From: Azolla caroliniana
Lineage: Eukaryota; Polypodiophyta
Direction: 5' to 3'
DNA: 64,000 nucleotides
Assembly (NCBI GenBank): GCA_043228905.1
Contig: JBHGNT010000011.1
Coordinates: 13,640,001-13,704,000 of the forward strand
A program made the translations under genes and the position numbers. Of the stretch, positions 1 to 10,632 are shown piece by piece. Below the pieces are notes generated by a model. That model had not been told where the DNA came from, did not search any database, and was given only the letters and a program-made list of their open reading frames with translations. The first letter of the stretch is position 1, and each line of letters opens with the position of its first letter.

Positions 1-290
1 GTTCCCATGTGGCATCATCAATGGGTTTATCCATCCATTTGATCTTGTATAGCCGAATCTCTTTAGAACGTAAACGTTTAGTACGAGAATCAAGAATACG
101 TTCAAGAACATGAGGTTTGTAAGAAAAATCCTCTAATGTTACAAGATCTTGGATTGTGACGATGTTATCACCAAAGCCTAAAAATGGTTTTAGACAACTA
201 ACGTGAAAAACGGGATGAATACCAACGTTACGGGGTAAGGCAAGGTGATAAGTAGATGCCCCAACTCGCTATATCAACCCATACCATATA
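1..290 (-). pseudogene. Element B, C-terminal end of integrase/polyprotein (Ty3/gypsy)
   Basis: On the minus strand an open frame runs from about 270 off the left edge. It reads as the C-terminal end of a Ty3/gypsy integrase: the landmark HPVFHVSCLKPF near 200 is the typical post-integrase 'HPVFHVS.L' motif, followed by a chromodomain-like stretch ending in KIKWMDKPIDDATWE. This is the downstream piece of element B, whose RT and RNase H lie at 5.5-7.3 kb. The integrase core between them is missing (see the A/B junction). The frame is open here but cannot make a working enzyme without the core. The 3' LTR of B lies outside the window. Confidence 0.75.
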
Positions 291-351
291 TATAATTTAT
301 TTTTTGTATTACAATATATAACTTAATGGTAGGGCTTCAACTCATGTGACA
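290..351 (-). repeat. Element A, remnant of 3' LTR
   Basis: The sequence around 310-351 (plus strand ACAATATATAACTTAATGG, ending CATGTGACA) matches the corresponding end of the other A LTR at about 5470-5526. Only some 60 bp of an LTR of about 390 bp is left. Upstream, element B coding sequence begins at once. The LTR was therefore cut by the deletion that also took B's integrase core. The left limit (about 290) is approximate. Confidence 0.55.
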
Positions 352-363
352 CCCCCCCCCCCC
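352..363 (-). promoter_or_regulatory. Polypurine tract of element A
   Basis: Twelve consecutive C on the plus strand are a G12 run on the element's sense strand, immediately before the TGTCAC start of the 3' LTR. This is the position of the plus-strand primer (PPT). E2 has a much weaker AAAGTTGGGATAG at the same place. Confidence 0.6.
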
Positions 364-3300
364 TTTATGACGATGAGTGTTATGAGGTGTCTTAGATGGA
401 GGACCTGGTTTGTCGGGATATTGTCGATGGAAGTCCTCAATAAGAGCTCGAGCATTTGCAACATTCTCAACTAGTTCCCAAGTACGCTCGCTTGCACTAT
501 AGCCTAGCCAATCAACCAAATACTCGAGCTTGTTGCGAACAATCTTGGAATCGAGGATGACATCAACTTTGTACTTTAGTCCTGCTTCAAGCTCGACCGG
601 GGATGGAGGTAGTATAATACGATTCGGAATATTGTTGTCTTGATAGGGTTCGAGAAGAGAACTATGAAAAACCGGATGTAACCATAGTTGCAGAGGTAGA
701 TCAAGACGAAAAGTGACATCATTAACTTTTCCGATAATACGGAAAGGACCTAATCGTCGATAATCGAATTTATTGCATGGTCGAGTAGTCTTGATGTGTC
801 GTCGTAATGGCCATACCCGATTTCCAATGTCAAAACATGATGGAAGCCGATGATGATCTGCATAAGCCTTCTGTGTTTGTTGAGCTTGATGTAAATGGGT
901 AGATAGGTTTGCCTGTATCTTGCGTAGCCGCTCCAAATGATCCTCTGCACGAGGATTTGTGGGTAACTCCAAAGTTTCGAATACACACCATCGAGGATGA
1001 TAGCCTGTATAAGCATAAAATGGTGTAACCTTAGTCAATGAGTGGATAGAGTTATTATAAGAAAATTTGGCAAATCGAAAAATATCCACCCAATCATCTT
1101 GTTGATAGCTTAGAAAAAACACCGAAGATAATGTTCCAACGTTTGATTTGTTTGTTTTGCTTGTCCGTCTGTTTGAGGGTGATAGCCGAAGGAGAGGTTA
1201 CAAGTGACCTTGAGCAATTTGAAGAGATGCTTCCAGAATTTCGAGATGAATTGAGGTCCACGATTGTTGATGATACTATCTGAGAGGCCATGATGCCGAA
1301 ATACCTCACGCATGACAATTTCAGCGGTTTCTTCACTAGTGATTGTCTTAGTACACGGCAAAAAATGTGTCATCTTAATATATGGATCTACTATTGTTAA
1401 GATCGCATCGAATCCCTTTGAAGTTGAAAGATTTGTAATAAAATCTAGAGAAATGGACTGCCACGGCTTGCTTGGAATTGGTAATGGTTCCAATAAACCA
1501 TATGGATGATGCCTTGGCATCTTTGCTCTGCAACATGTATCACATGTCTGGACATAGACTTTGACAAATCATCGCATATGAGGCCACCAAAATGATCGTT
1601 GTACTAAATCCAACGTTTTAGTACTACCAAAATGTCTAGCTCTATATGTGTTGTGAAAATTTTGGACTACCCGAAGGCGACAAGAACCATTGGGAACATA
1701 CAAGAGTTTCTTAAAGAATAGTAATCCATCATGACATTCGAATTGTCAATAGTCCGTACTTCATTGTTGCGATTGTGAACAGGTTGCCCGCGAGGGATCA
1801 ATTTGAGTTAGAATGGCTTGAGCGAAAGCGTCTGTCTTCAAGTCTTCACGTACAGTCTCGATAATGCAGGAATCCAATGGAGTGTCAAAAACCCACGGCT
1901 TGCAGTTGTGCTGGTCCTAGGATGACTTGCTTTTGATTATCGAATGTTGGATCACCGGGACGAGGTGCTAGATATGAGCGCCGCGATAATGCATCTGCCT
2001 TCCCTTGCTACGTCCCAGGACAATATATAATTTTGAAGTCGAAACAAGTGAGGAATTGGGCCCACCGAGCTTGTCGTCGATTTAATACACGAGCATTCTG
2101 AAAATAGGCAAGGTTTTTGTGATCACTGAATACGATGACTTGATGAGAAGATCCCTCTAAAAAATGTCTCCATTGTGCAAAAGAGTCCACTATTGCCAAT
2201 AGCTCCTTATCATGTATCTCGTAGTTGATTTCGGCGACGTTAAACTTGCGCAACTGAAAAGCCACAGCATGTAGTTTTTCATCATCGCCTTGTTGTGAGA
2301 GAATGCTACCAAGGGTGAAATCTGATGCACCTGCGTCCATGATGAACAGTTTTTTCGGATCAACATGAACTAAAATAGGAGCTGATGCAAATGCTTTCTT
2401 AAGACTTACAAAAGCCATGTCCGCTTCCTTAGACCAAACAAACGACTGCCCCTTCTTGGTAAGCTGTGTGAGAGACAAAATAAGCTTTGAGTAGTCTTTG
2501 TATAAACTTGCGGTAGAAATTTGTGAAGCCTAAAAAACATTGCACATCTCTCGCAATGAATGGGGAGTCTGCCACTCTACCACAATTTTGACCTTAGATG
2601 GATCCATAGAAATGCCTTCCGAGGAGATGACATAGCCTAGAAATTCCACTTGGTTGCACTCAAAACCACATTTTTCTTGTTTTGCATAAAGACTATGTTC
2701 TCGAAGTCGTTTTAGTACTAATAGTACATGAGATTCATGCTCTTCTTGAGTCTTCGAATAAACTAGTAGATCATCCAAATAGATGATCAAACAGATATCC
2801 AAGAGATCTCGAAATATATCATTTTCCATGTGCTAGAAGACTGTTGGCGCATTGGTGAGACCAAATGGCATAACCGTATACACGAAGTGCCCGTATTGAG
2901 TGCGAAAAGCGGTCTTCCATTCATCTCCCGATCGGATCCATATGAGGTTATATGTGCCTCATAAGTCGAAATTTGTGAAGAACTTTGCACCATTAATCCG
3001 TTCTAAAAGACTCGAGATAAGGGGAAGTGCATACCTATTCCTGATGGTGACCTTATTCAAGCCATGATAATCCACAACGAGACGAAGTGATCCATCCTCT
3101 TTCTTGACAAAGAAAATGGGTATGCTGGAGATTTCGAATGTCGAATGAACCTGTATGCCCAATTCTCCTCTATGTAGGCTCGAAGGACTTCTAGCTCGGT
3201 TGGTGACAAGTTGTAGATCGGTTCCCATGCTGGCTCTTTTCCTGGTTGTAAATCAATGAGACAATCATAAGGTCGATGGTGAGGAAGAGTATTGGCTTGT

Positions 3301-5066
3301 ACCTTATCAAACACGTCGACATAATGACGATACTTCTTTGGAAGTTGAACTATGGATTCCTCTTTAGTGGTGTTGGAAGGTTTCACTGATACTGTGAATA
3401 CAAACATTGATTCCTTGCGTCCTTCCTCATGTAGTTGATGTAGCGAAATGGTTGAAACCTTATGAGTAGATTCTTGAGGTTGTTGATACCGGATTTCTCT
3501 TGTTCTCCAATCTATGTCCGGATTGTGTAACTTGAACCATGGTAACCCCAAAACAATGGGATGTTTTGGACTACTAATTATATTGAATGATACTACACAT
3601 GCCAAATTATCTAGGACAACACTAATTGGCTCTGACTCTTCTACGATATTTCCAGAAGCAATGGGGCGACCATCAATGACTACTACAGAGGCTGGGCAAA
3701 GGGAGTTTTCTTAAGGATATTTGATGAGCTTGGGCAAAATTCTTATCCATGAAGCAAGAATTAGCTCTGGAATCTAGGAGTGCTAAGACATGTACTAGAG
3801 GAGTACTTTTAGTATTAATTGTTACTTGAGCTAGGAAGACATTGCTTACTTGCTTAGAGCAAATGGAACCACTAATGGGTTGCACAGATCTAGGGTTGTC
3901 CAACCAAACAACTCCAATTTTGGTTGGACTTAGTCGTTTAACTCTTCTTCTAGTTGAGTAAGGACTTCAAATTTGTTTGATAGGCTTGGGCTATTAGAAC
4001 TATCAGAAACTCCTAATGAAATAGACTCGGGCTTAATACTATTAGTACTAGTGCCTATTTGATTTACTTGTCTTCTTGGCCTATGGGGACAGTTTACTGC
4101 AATATGCCTCGGTCCACCGCAATAAAGACATAGTCGATTTGCTCGGGTCACTGCTTTTCCTCTTCCGATAACGGTCCGCGACGACGTGTAGTGTCAATGT
4201 CCATCGGGGTTGGAGTATTTGCTAGAGACGCATTATATGACTCCCTTACAAATGGTTTTGCTACAATTGAGGCATATGTAGGCTTTGACCTTGTTCTTGC
4301 ATTTGTAATTGACGTTCCAAACGTCATTCGAAAAGTCTGTTATCGCACACACCGCTCGACTGATTGCCTCTATGAGCGACTTTGGTTCTTCAGGAAAAGT
4401 CAGGAGTAAATCTTTGACATCATTTTGAAGGCCATATCGAAACTACTCCATCAATGTTAGATCATCCCAGGGAATATCGGTGGTGAGTAGACGAAATCCG
4501 CAGCATAGGTTGAGGCTAGACGATCACCTTTATGCAATCTTCGGATTTTATTGATTGTCATCCTAATGTTATCGATGTCCCCGAAACAGGCTTTAAACTC
4601 GCTAATAAATTCCTCAAATTTATTTAACAATGGAGATCTTTGTTCTAATAAAGGTGTGAACCATGCCAAAGCTGGGCCACTAAGCAACATGCCTACTAAT
4701 CCTAGTCGTGATACATCGGTGGGATATCGGGAAGGATGCATTTGAACCATGAGACATACCTGATTAAGGAATCCTCTTAATTGTGATCGCGTTCCGTCGA
4801 ATTTTGTAGGAAGACCGATATTGGGTTCTTTATGAATTCCTTCAGTACTTGGTCCTTGTTGTTGCAAGGACACAATGGTTGCTTCAAGTTGTTGTACAGT
4901 AGCGCCAACTCTCCGTGTTGTTGTTGCGTTTGTTGCTTCTCTAGAGAGATTTGTTGAAGATCCCCCAACAACAGTTGATTTTCCTGTTCTAGTGCTACGA
5001 ACTTTTCTTTCAAGCACTACAACTCCGAGAGGACAAGTTGGTATTCTTGAGCGCTAATAATTGCCA
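364..5066 (-). pseudogene. Chromovirus A gag-pol (broken)
   Basis: Read in the minus direction from ATG at 5066. Gag N-terminus has a glutamine-rich coiled-coil-like stretch, with an in-frame TAG about 17 codons in where E2 has a CAG codon. Gag core is at 5.0-4.46 kb. The CCHC knuckle CLYCGGPRHIAVNC is at about 4.1 kb. The protease motif near 3766 reads LLDSRANS instead of D-S-G-A. RT spans about 3.4-2.5 kb with the catalytic YLDDLLVYS at about 2.77 kb. RNase H is at 2.48-2.0 kb, integrase at 1.7-1.0 kb, and a chromodomain near 560-400 (LVDWLGYSASERTWE). Several stops and frameshifts separate these blocks. The RT active-site pair is intact; the protease is not. It cannot make a full polyprotein. 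Confidence 0.85.
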
Positions 5067-5136
5067 TAGTATTGGAGGAAGGAAGGATAAGAAGATTTGT
5101 ATGAAGGGAATGAGGGATACGAAGATGAGAATGAAG

Positions 5137-5151
5137 CAATTCTGTTCAAAC
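5137..5151 (-). promoter_or_regulatory. Candidate self-priming primer-binding site of element A
   Basis: In sense orientation the bases just inside the 5' LTR read GTTTGAACAGAATTG. They do not begin TGG and do not match a tRNA 3' end, unlike the sites of B, Copia-1 and Copia-2. They are complementary, with one mismatch in 13, to the predicted 5' end of the element's own transcript at 5335-5347. The pairing tract is separated from the LTR end by two bases, a normal spacing for minus-strand DNA start. Confidence 0.6.
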
Positions 5152-5542
5152 TGTGAGGAATAGTACTAAGACAAAGAGGGAATTAGTACTAGAGATGAGG
5201 TTTAGTACTAAGAGGAAAAGAGGGTGTAGAATTCTCGAGAGAAGAAGAGAGAGAGAGAGAATGATGATAACAAACGATATATTATATTATATGAAGAGAA
5301 TATACAAGAACAACTAGAAGGCTTAAGACTGGTGTTGAACCGAATTGGTTCTCAATAATGCCATGTGCATCTTTTTATAGTATGCTTAGGAATACTCTTG
5401 ACATTTCTAGAATGTTCTAGAGAAGTTTAGAATATACATGGTTTTCCTAAGTGAAATAATAAATAGAAATAATATTCTTTATATTATAATATATAGCTTA
5501 ATGGTAGGGTTTCAACCCATGCGACACAAAGTCATGGGTTCA
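5152..5542 (-). repeat. Element A, 5' LTR
   Basis: Begins TGTGAGGAATAGTACTAAG on the plus strand and is homologous to the E2 LTRs. It contains a purine-rich AG microsatellite (about 5247-5262) and, on the sense strand, TATAAAAA (plus 5372-5379). The predicted transcript start follows about 30 nt later. The far end carries a tRNA-like A/B-box region. The end could lie anywhere from 5526 to 5562. Confidence 0.7.
5335..5379 (-). promoter_or_regulatory. LTR promoter of element A: TATA box and transcript-start segment
   Basis: The sense strand has TATAAAAA at 5379-5372. About 30 nt downstream it reads ACCAATTCGGTTCAACACC; the part CAATTCGGTTCAA (5347-5335) pairs with the primer site at 5137-5149. 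TATA-to-start spacing of about 30 nt puts the transcript start at or just before this segment, so it would be the 5' end of the RNA. Confidence 0.5.
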
Positions 5543-5550
5543 AATTTTGG
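5490..5550 (+). other. tRNA-like A-box/B-box segment in chromovirus LTR
   Basis: Plus strand TAGCTTAATGGTAGGG resembles an RNA polymerase III A box, and GTCATGGGTTCAAAT about 40 bp on resembles a B box. It is antisense to the retroelement. The same arrangement occurs in the left E2 LTR (31425-31480), so it belongs to the family LTR. No acceptor or anticodon stem folds well, so this is not a functional tRNA gene. Confidence 0.45.
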
Positions 5551-8500
5551 TAAATCTGGAACACAAACCTTTGCACTATGATAGAGCAAACCGTTTGTAA
5601 TGTGAAAGGTCACCTTCGAGGGTAGGGTGCGAGTAACGACATCTAAACTAGATTCGGCTTTCATCCAGTATTTCGAGAAATAATTGTCATCAAGATATTT
5701 CCCTCGAAGGTGATCTAAAATATCAGATTTTATTTCCGTGAAGCTAAGCATGTTAACTTCTTTAATGCGACTAAGAGCATATGCAACGGTGTTCATAGAA
5801 CCCTTGGGATATTGTATGGAAAAATCAAAATCTTGTAGAAGGTCAACCCAATGACCTTTACGACCAACAAGATCTTGTCGATCACAAAAATACTTCAAGG
5901 ATTGATGGTCTGTTGTAACCACAAATTGATTTCCATGGAGATAATGCCTCCATGGTTTTAGTGCATATATTATCGCGAACAACTCTTTCTCTTGAACCGA
6001 ATACCGAGATTGAGTAGCATCAAGCTTTTTACTTTCAAAAGCAATAGGGTGACCGCCTTGATACAGGACGACACCAATAGCATAATCATTAGCATCGATT
6101 TCGATTGAGAAAGGCTGGGAAGGCTCCAGTAATAGAAGAGTTGGAGCCTGACACACATGCGCTTTGAGTGTCTCAAATGATTTGTCAAGTTGTTCATTCC
6201 ATGAAATTGGTTTGATAGGCTTACGTGGATGACCTTTTAAAAGGTCAGTTAATGGCGTAGTCAATTTAGAATAATTACAAATTGATTTTCGTAAAAATCC
6301 AACAAATCCTAAGAATGATCGAAGTTCACGAATATTACGAGGAATGGGCCAAAGTTTAACCTTTTCAATAGGAGAAGGTTCAATTTTAACACCATTTTTC
6401 GTAATTAAATGACCTAGTACACAATAGATTTTTGGAAAAAAACACATTTTGAATATTTTGCATAAAACGAGTTGTCACGCAACTTTTGCAAAACAAATCA
6501 AACAACTTGAACATGATCTTGCAAGGTACGGCTATATATGAGAATATCATCCAAGAAGACAACAACAAAATCACCGAGTTGATATCAGAAAACATCATTC
6601 ATCGCTTGTTGGAATGTGGTTGGAGCATTAGTCAACCCAAAAGGCATGACTAAAAAATCATGGTGCCCATAGCACGTATGAAAAGCGGGTTTAGGAATAT
6701 CATCCTCGACAATGCAAATCTGATGATAACTTGTTCGTAAGTCAATTTTCGTAAAATATCGGGCCCCATGCAAACGATCAATCAAATCATCGACATGAGG
6801 TAACGAATATGTATTTTTAATTGTCATTTTCTTCAAATGACGATAATTGATACACATTTGCCATGAACCTTCCTTCTTCTTAACTAAAAGAACTGGCGCA
6901 CCCCAAGGTGATTTACTATACCTAATGTGACCCATATTCAAGTATTCCTTAATTTGTTTTGTGATCTCATCCTCTTCTAATCGACTAAGTTGATAAGGTA
7001 GAATGCTGCTAGGAGCAACACCAGGGATGAGTTCAATTTGGTGGTCCACATTACGTTTTGGTGGTAAAGTAAGCGGCAATTCGTTAGGAAACACGTATTG
7101 AAAATTGTCTAAAATAGAGTCGAGTAATTGTCGTTCATAATCTGGTAATTGCGTGGCATCAAGATTAAAATAATAAAATTGAAGCGCGGGATCAATTACA
7201 CATGAATAAATTGATGAACTAGAATACTCACTTAAAGATTTAGAAGGCACAAGTGAACGAGAAGGAAGTTTGGAACATTGAATAAAATGTTTACAATTAT
7301 TAAGTTCAAATGTGATTAAACCAATCAATGGACAAAGAAGGGTTTTTATTAAAAAACCAAGGGTATCCTAAAATAACATCTGTGGATTGTAGTTTCATAA
7401 CATGAAAGTTTAGCTTCTCCAGATAGGTATCTATTTGAATTGGCAGTTGACAAACAATGCCACTGATGTATTGAACGCCTCCATTTGCCATGTGAACTTG
7501 ATAGATATGATCACTTGCGTTTATGTGGAGTTGCGTTTGCTACACCAAGTGATCATTAAGAAAATTGTGAGAACTACCAGAAGCAAATAAGGAATGTGCT
7601 TGTGTTCCATTGATATACCTGACTGCTCAGAGTAAATCATTAGGTCCAAGTAAATGTGAAGGAAAAGTGCATTCACATGAACTTAAGTGGTTGGTATAAA
7701 CTTCAATAACATCAAAAGACTCACATGTGTGACTCGTAGATTTGTCTTGAGGAGGGGTGTTCATTGACTTCCTCTCAAGACGACGACTAGTATCTTTTGT
7801 GTGGTCCCGCTTCTTGCAATATGCACAGAAGAGGTTCGGTTTCTTTGAGTCGCGGTCAAGAGTGTCACTAGATTGCTTATGTTTCCCAATGAACTTGACA
7901 TTTAGAGTTTTGGCGAACTCAGGTTTATTATGGTCTCTCTTGGAAGTCCTATGGTACTGAAGTACAATGTTGACGGCTTCGTCAAAAGTTGTTGGGTCCT
8001 TGTCATGGACAATCCAATGGTAATCCCCATTGGGAATACCATTCAAAAAACAAGCAACAAACCATTTAGTCACCCGTAAGTCCCAATTTTTGGACCTGGG
8101 TCCGAGCATGATGCACATAATCCTCGAGAGAGGTAAATGGCTTGCCTGACAACATGAGCAAGTTGTGCACTTGTTCAGTTTGAAAAGGTGGTTACAAGAA
8201 CTTTTTCTTAAAAACGTCGACGATACCTTCCCAAGTTGTGGGTAAGTTCTTTGCAGTCCTTAGGGCGTGCCACCAAGCATCAGCTCGGCCACCTAACTCA
8301 CAACCGACATAACCAATTTTTACAGCATCGGGCTTGGGATGGAGCTCAAAGTGAGACTCCCAACGCCTAAGCAAAGTGATCATTGCCTCCTCGGTTCTTT
8401 CTTTCTTATCTCCCTTGAATGGTGTGACTACGAAAGAAGGTTAACCTTCTTTCTTGGACTCAATAGTCAATTCTTGGAATTTCTTTTCCAAAGCCATATT

Positions 8501-8644
8501 GGCTTGCCTCATTTCGGCCAATTGATTCAAGGTAGTAGTGAGCAATTGCTCAATAGTGATCTCAGCTTGTGTGCGAGATGCAGATTGGAGTTGAGAGGTC
8601 TCGGTCAGAGAGATCACTCCAACAGTGTTCAAAACTTGTTCCAT
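5543..8644 (-). pseudogene. Element B gag-pol upstream part (broken Ty3/gypsy)
   Basis: Sense order from ATG at 8644 (MEQVLNTVGV). Gag spans 8.64-7.7 kb and includes the block EGIVDVFKKKFL and a degenerate knuckle CAYCKKRDHTKDTSRR in which the last Cys is Ser. The protease motif reads FASGSSHNFL at about 7580, with the catalytic Asp replaced by Ala. RT spans about 7.2-6.4 kb with conserved [28 protein letters not shown] and the active site VFLDDILIYS. RNase H is at 6.3-5.75 kb (SIEIDANDYAIG, FVVTTDHQSLKYF). The beginning of integrase is lost at element A. Frameshifts lie near 6.6, 7.5 and 8.15 kb. Zinc knuckle and protease are both damaged, so the element is inactive. Confidence 0.85.
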
Positions 8645-10213
8645 GATGCAAGTTGTGTGTACGCAATATAAATAAGGAGGTTTAGAAAATACACAACCAA
8701 AATGAATGCTTGAAATTTTGATTGGAAGAGCTTTATCCAAGAAAGCATCTCACGTCTTTACCCCTCTAGACATATGAGATGTGATTCAAGATCCGATAAC
8801 TATGGTAACACTATGGTGTTTTAAAAAACATGGAGGAAAACATAGCAACGATGGCTTTCTCGGATCTCTTTCTTGAATAATCATGGCGGCTCCCCGAGGC
8901 TCAACCATGGTTCTATCATCAATGTAATTTCCTAGTTAGCCTTATATTAAAATGCCAACTCAGCATGTATTCATATGGTCGAGAAAGTGTATTACGTGCA
9001 AAAACAAGTGCACTCGCAAGTAATATTCTAGTCTTGCGAGTGGCAAGCAGATGTTATGAAAAAAAGAGGAAAATAAGTCACTACTTATAAGAGTCAAGAA
9101 GTGACGAAATCAAGGTTCAAAAACCATGTGTTGTCTACTAAACAAAAATACCACAAATAAATGGATGGTGCGAGGTATGCACATATCCATCCCAATATGG
9201 TGGTTGTAATGTGCACAATTGTTACATAAGCCACAAGTTGATACAAGTGGTGGTGGTGTTGTGCGCAAAGATGTAGTACTCAAATCTATGAGTAAAACAT
9301 CATTAGGGGAACTCATGTGGTTTTACTCAAGTTCTAAAGCTCGATAATATGAGTTAAACCTTGATGACCCATTGGAAAAATTTGTCTAAAAAAGCAGCAT
9401 GATGCCCACTCAATATGAAAAAATAGTTTACATGGAAGCGTTACATCATAGGTAAACACACATAAATACTTTAAACATGAAAAGTAAGGGTAAAAATAAG
9501 AGAGTAAAGTGTGAGTGGGTAGATTACAATCACAAGAAAATCTTAAGAAAGCGGGAAGATAACTTGTGTAATTAGAAAATAGGTATCTGAATAATAATCA
9601 ATTAGGTGTATGAAACATTAAGCATGCCATAAGGTAAGAAACCCTAGGGTAATCGACATGCACCTCCTCAAGTGATGTCTCAATAGAGAGTAGAGTGGCA
9701 TAGGTAGGCAACATAGATCTCGTCAAGGCCACAACATTCCATAGAATCGACTAAGTGATGGCTCAATAAAGGGAAGGGTGGCATCCTCAACATCATATGC
9801 AAAAGGGCCATGAGGTGAGCATGTGCGATTAGGGCAAACATGCCCAATCCGATGCACAAGAATAATTATTATTGTAAGAGATGGCTCAGGAGAGGGGAGA
9901 GTGGGAGATACATCGCAATATGCAAAAGGGCTATGAGTTGAGCGTGTGCAATTAGTGCAAACACGCTCGGCCCGATGCACAATAATAATTAAAATCATAG
10001 CACAGTAGAAAGAAGAAAGAAAGAAAAGGAAACACAATACAAATTTGATTCGACCAAGAAGAACGCATCATAGAAAAGGAGAGAGAGATCGAGAAAGAAG
10101 AATATCAGGTTAAGAATGTTGTTTTGACCTTGTGAAGAGCATGACGAGCCTTGTTAGATCCCCATCGCACACGCAAAAAACATCAAAACAACAAAAAAAA
10201 AATGTTAGTAAAT
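8645..10213 (-). other. Leader region of element B
   Basis: Between the primer-binding site and gag there are about 1.57 kb without a recognisable gene, long for a Ty3/gypsy leader. It holds a two-copy tandem repeat (9757-9998). Short ORFs in it show no family resemblance. Confidence 0.5.
9757..9998. repeat. Two-copy tandem repeat, unit about 123 bp
   Basis: Both copies start GATGGCTCA (9757 and 9880). They share AAAAGGGC(C/T)ATGAG(G/T)TGAGC, the GC-rich core around CCGATGCACAA and AATAATTA near the end. The copies have diverged at many sites, so the duplication is old. It lies in the leader of element B. Confidence 0.75.
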
Positions 10214-10225
10214 GTTGTGATACCA
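10214..10225 (-). promoter_or_regulatory. Primer-binding site of element B (initiator tRNA-Met type)
   Basis: The sense strand reads TGGTATCACAAC, one base inside the LTR end. TGGTATCA is the complement of the 3' end of plant initiator tRNA-Met and the usual primer site of plant LTR retrotransposons. The later bases match less well. Confidence 0.7.
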
Positions 10226-10226
10226 T

Positions 10227-10632
10227 TGTTAAGAGTCTATTACTAATCAATGGACCAAAATAAAGTAAAAAGAAGGAAAATAGATTGGATAGAAGAACCC
10301 GTTCCACCCTACCACCCCTGAGCTATGATCTAGACATAGCCAACCTACCACCGATGTCCCATACCACCAGATATTAGGATGACTAATACCTTGGAAGAGA
10401 TAAACGCGATCGTCGAGACGAAGGCCTAGCTCGCACCACCGGTGTCTAAGACAACAATCTTCCGACGTAATGTGCTTATGAGGGTAGCTAAGCCTCATAT
10501 TTATACCTTTTCCTAGGCCCCTTGAATAGATGTGCCTTTCTAAAAGGCTCTCCATTCATTCGTTGTCCAAATCATGATAGTGCATGCACCTATCATTCCT
10601 TCTATCAAATCATATTAGTCCCCTTTTTAACA
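10227..10632 (-). repeat. Element B 5' LTR
   Basis: Plus strand starts TGTTAAGAGTC and ends CCCCTTTTTAACA, about 406 bp. It shares GAGGGTAGCTA(A/G)GCCTCATATTTATA with the solo LTR at 20123-20412, and, on the opposite strand, GGTGGTATGGGACA with scraps in UPS intron 1 and at 23.4 kb. The outer end is inferred from the TG..CA rule; the partner LTR lies outside the window. Confidence 0.6.

Larger units (their letters stand above)
290..5542 (-). mobile_element. Chromovirus (Ty3/gypsy with chromodomain) A, nested in element B
   Basis: Minus-strand chromodomain Ty3/gypsy element of the same family as E2 at 31035-37201; protein and LTR sequence are alike over their whole lengths. It has a 5' LTR (about 5542-5152), no tRNA-type primer site, gag, CCHC zinc knuckle, protease, RT, RNase H, integrase, chromodomain, a C12 tract on the plus strand (polypurine tract in the sense strand) and a truncated 3' LTR. 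It sits inside B's integrase gene. The outer LTR edge next to B is uncertain: homology with the E2 LTR runs to about 5550, while B-like integrase sequence seems to reach about 5546. No clean target-site duplication remains because of the deletion. Confidence 0.8.
1..10632 (-). mobile_element. Ty3/gypsy retrotransposon B, interrupted by element A
   Basis: Minus-strand LTR retrotransposon. Order in its own sense: 5' LTR (10632-10227), initiator-tRNA primer site, long leader, gag (from 8644), zinc knuckle, protease, RT, RNase H, start of integrase (about 5.55 kb), then the foreign element A, then the integrase C-terminus (270 to 1). Gag-before-protease-RT-RNaseH-integrase order with integrase last defines Ty3/gypsy. 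Coding frames are broken in many places, so it is a dead copy. About 250 codons of integrase core are absent at the junction with A. A's 3' LTR is also reduced to about 60 bp there, so one deletion after A's insertion is the simplest history. Confidence 0.8.

Noticed and set aside
5490-5550. A tRNA gene
   Set aside because: Only A- and B-box-like blocks are present; acceptor and anticodon stems do not pair, and it lies within a repeated LTR.
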